From positions 70,146,971-70,210,970 of the forward strand of contig CM077022.1 of the NCBI GenBank assembly GCA_039090855.1: a DNA stretch of 64,000 bases. Reading direction: 5' to 3'. Shown in pieces: positions 63,946-64,000 of the stretch; the first letter of the stretch is position 1; each line of letters starts with the position of its first letter. The position numbers and the translations under genes are program-made. The notes below the pieces were generated by a model that was not told the DNA's origin, ran no database searches, and worked only from the letters and a program-made list of their open reading frames with translations. The DNA comes from Macrothele yani. Taxonomy: Eukaryota; Arthropoda; Arachnida; Araneae; Macrothelidae.

Positions 63946-64000
63946 GCCGCCCCGGCGGCGCAGTGGTCTAAGGCGTTGGCCTCTGATCATTCGTCTGTAA
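63946..64000 (+). mobile_element. SINE family 1, 5' end cut by the window edge
   Basis: Starts gccgccccggcggcgcagtg with an intact A box and continues beyond the window. Inserted in the RTE fragment. Confidence 0.92.

Overview
This window looks like nuclear DNA from an animal, most probably an arthropod. It is AT-rich, has long non-coding stretches, and is packed with degenerate Tc1- and mariner-type DNA transposons, RTE- and Jockey/CR1-like non-LTR retrotransposons, tRNA-derived SINEs and minisatellites. A few candidate host exons carry recognisable splice sites. There are no operons, ribosome binding sites or CRISPR arrays. I could not fix the taxon from sequence alone. The mixture of DUF4817-type, FLJ37770/GVQW3-like and irritans-type mariner transposases is typical of arthropods.

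Layout. 0-3.6 kb: a ~0.86 kb repeat (an inverted partner lies at 41.4-42.2 kb), a higher-order minisatellite and one unrecognised ORF. 3.6-9.3 kb: a decayed Tc1 element, a tandem repeat and a 5'-truncated RTE element. 9.3-12.9 kb: two SINEs and a three-level nest (SINE in Tc1 in mariner). 13-20 kb: a non-LTR fragment, a candidate first exon, a foldback element and diverged minisatellites. 20-31 kb: four Tc1 elements, one nearly intact mariner (27868-29157), a second mariner and a candidate terminal exon. 31-41 kb: SINEs, a head-to-head Tc1 pair, a palindrome with a tRNA-like fold in each arm, two Tc1 elements and a THAP-like exon. 41-54 kb: the inverted repeat partner, a mariner, a DUF4817 element, a Tc1 with a SINE inside, and a 6 kb nest (Tc1 in non-LTR in mariner). 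54-64 kb: a foldback element with a SINE, a glutamine-rich host-like exon, a Tc1 carrying a second long SINE, a hAT/CGGBP1-like remnant, and RTE and SINE pieces.

How it fits together. TA target duplications, SINE target duplications and element interruptions give a clear relative order of insertion. The abundant SINE (11 copies plus one cut by the window edge) is among the youngest layers, because it repeatedly sits inside Tc1 and foldback elements.

The most unusual recurring feature is internal tandem amplification inside transposons. Units of 29, 32, 60, 67, 92, ~148 and ~140 bp are repeated two to seven times within six different elements, often over a transposase catalytic motif. The host-like Q-rich exon carries a comparable 66-bp array. 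This looks like a genome-wide duplication tendency rather than a property of one element. No transposase here is clearly intact; the 27.9 kb mariner is the nearest to it.
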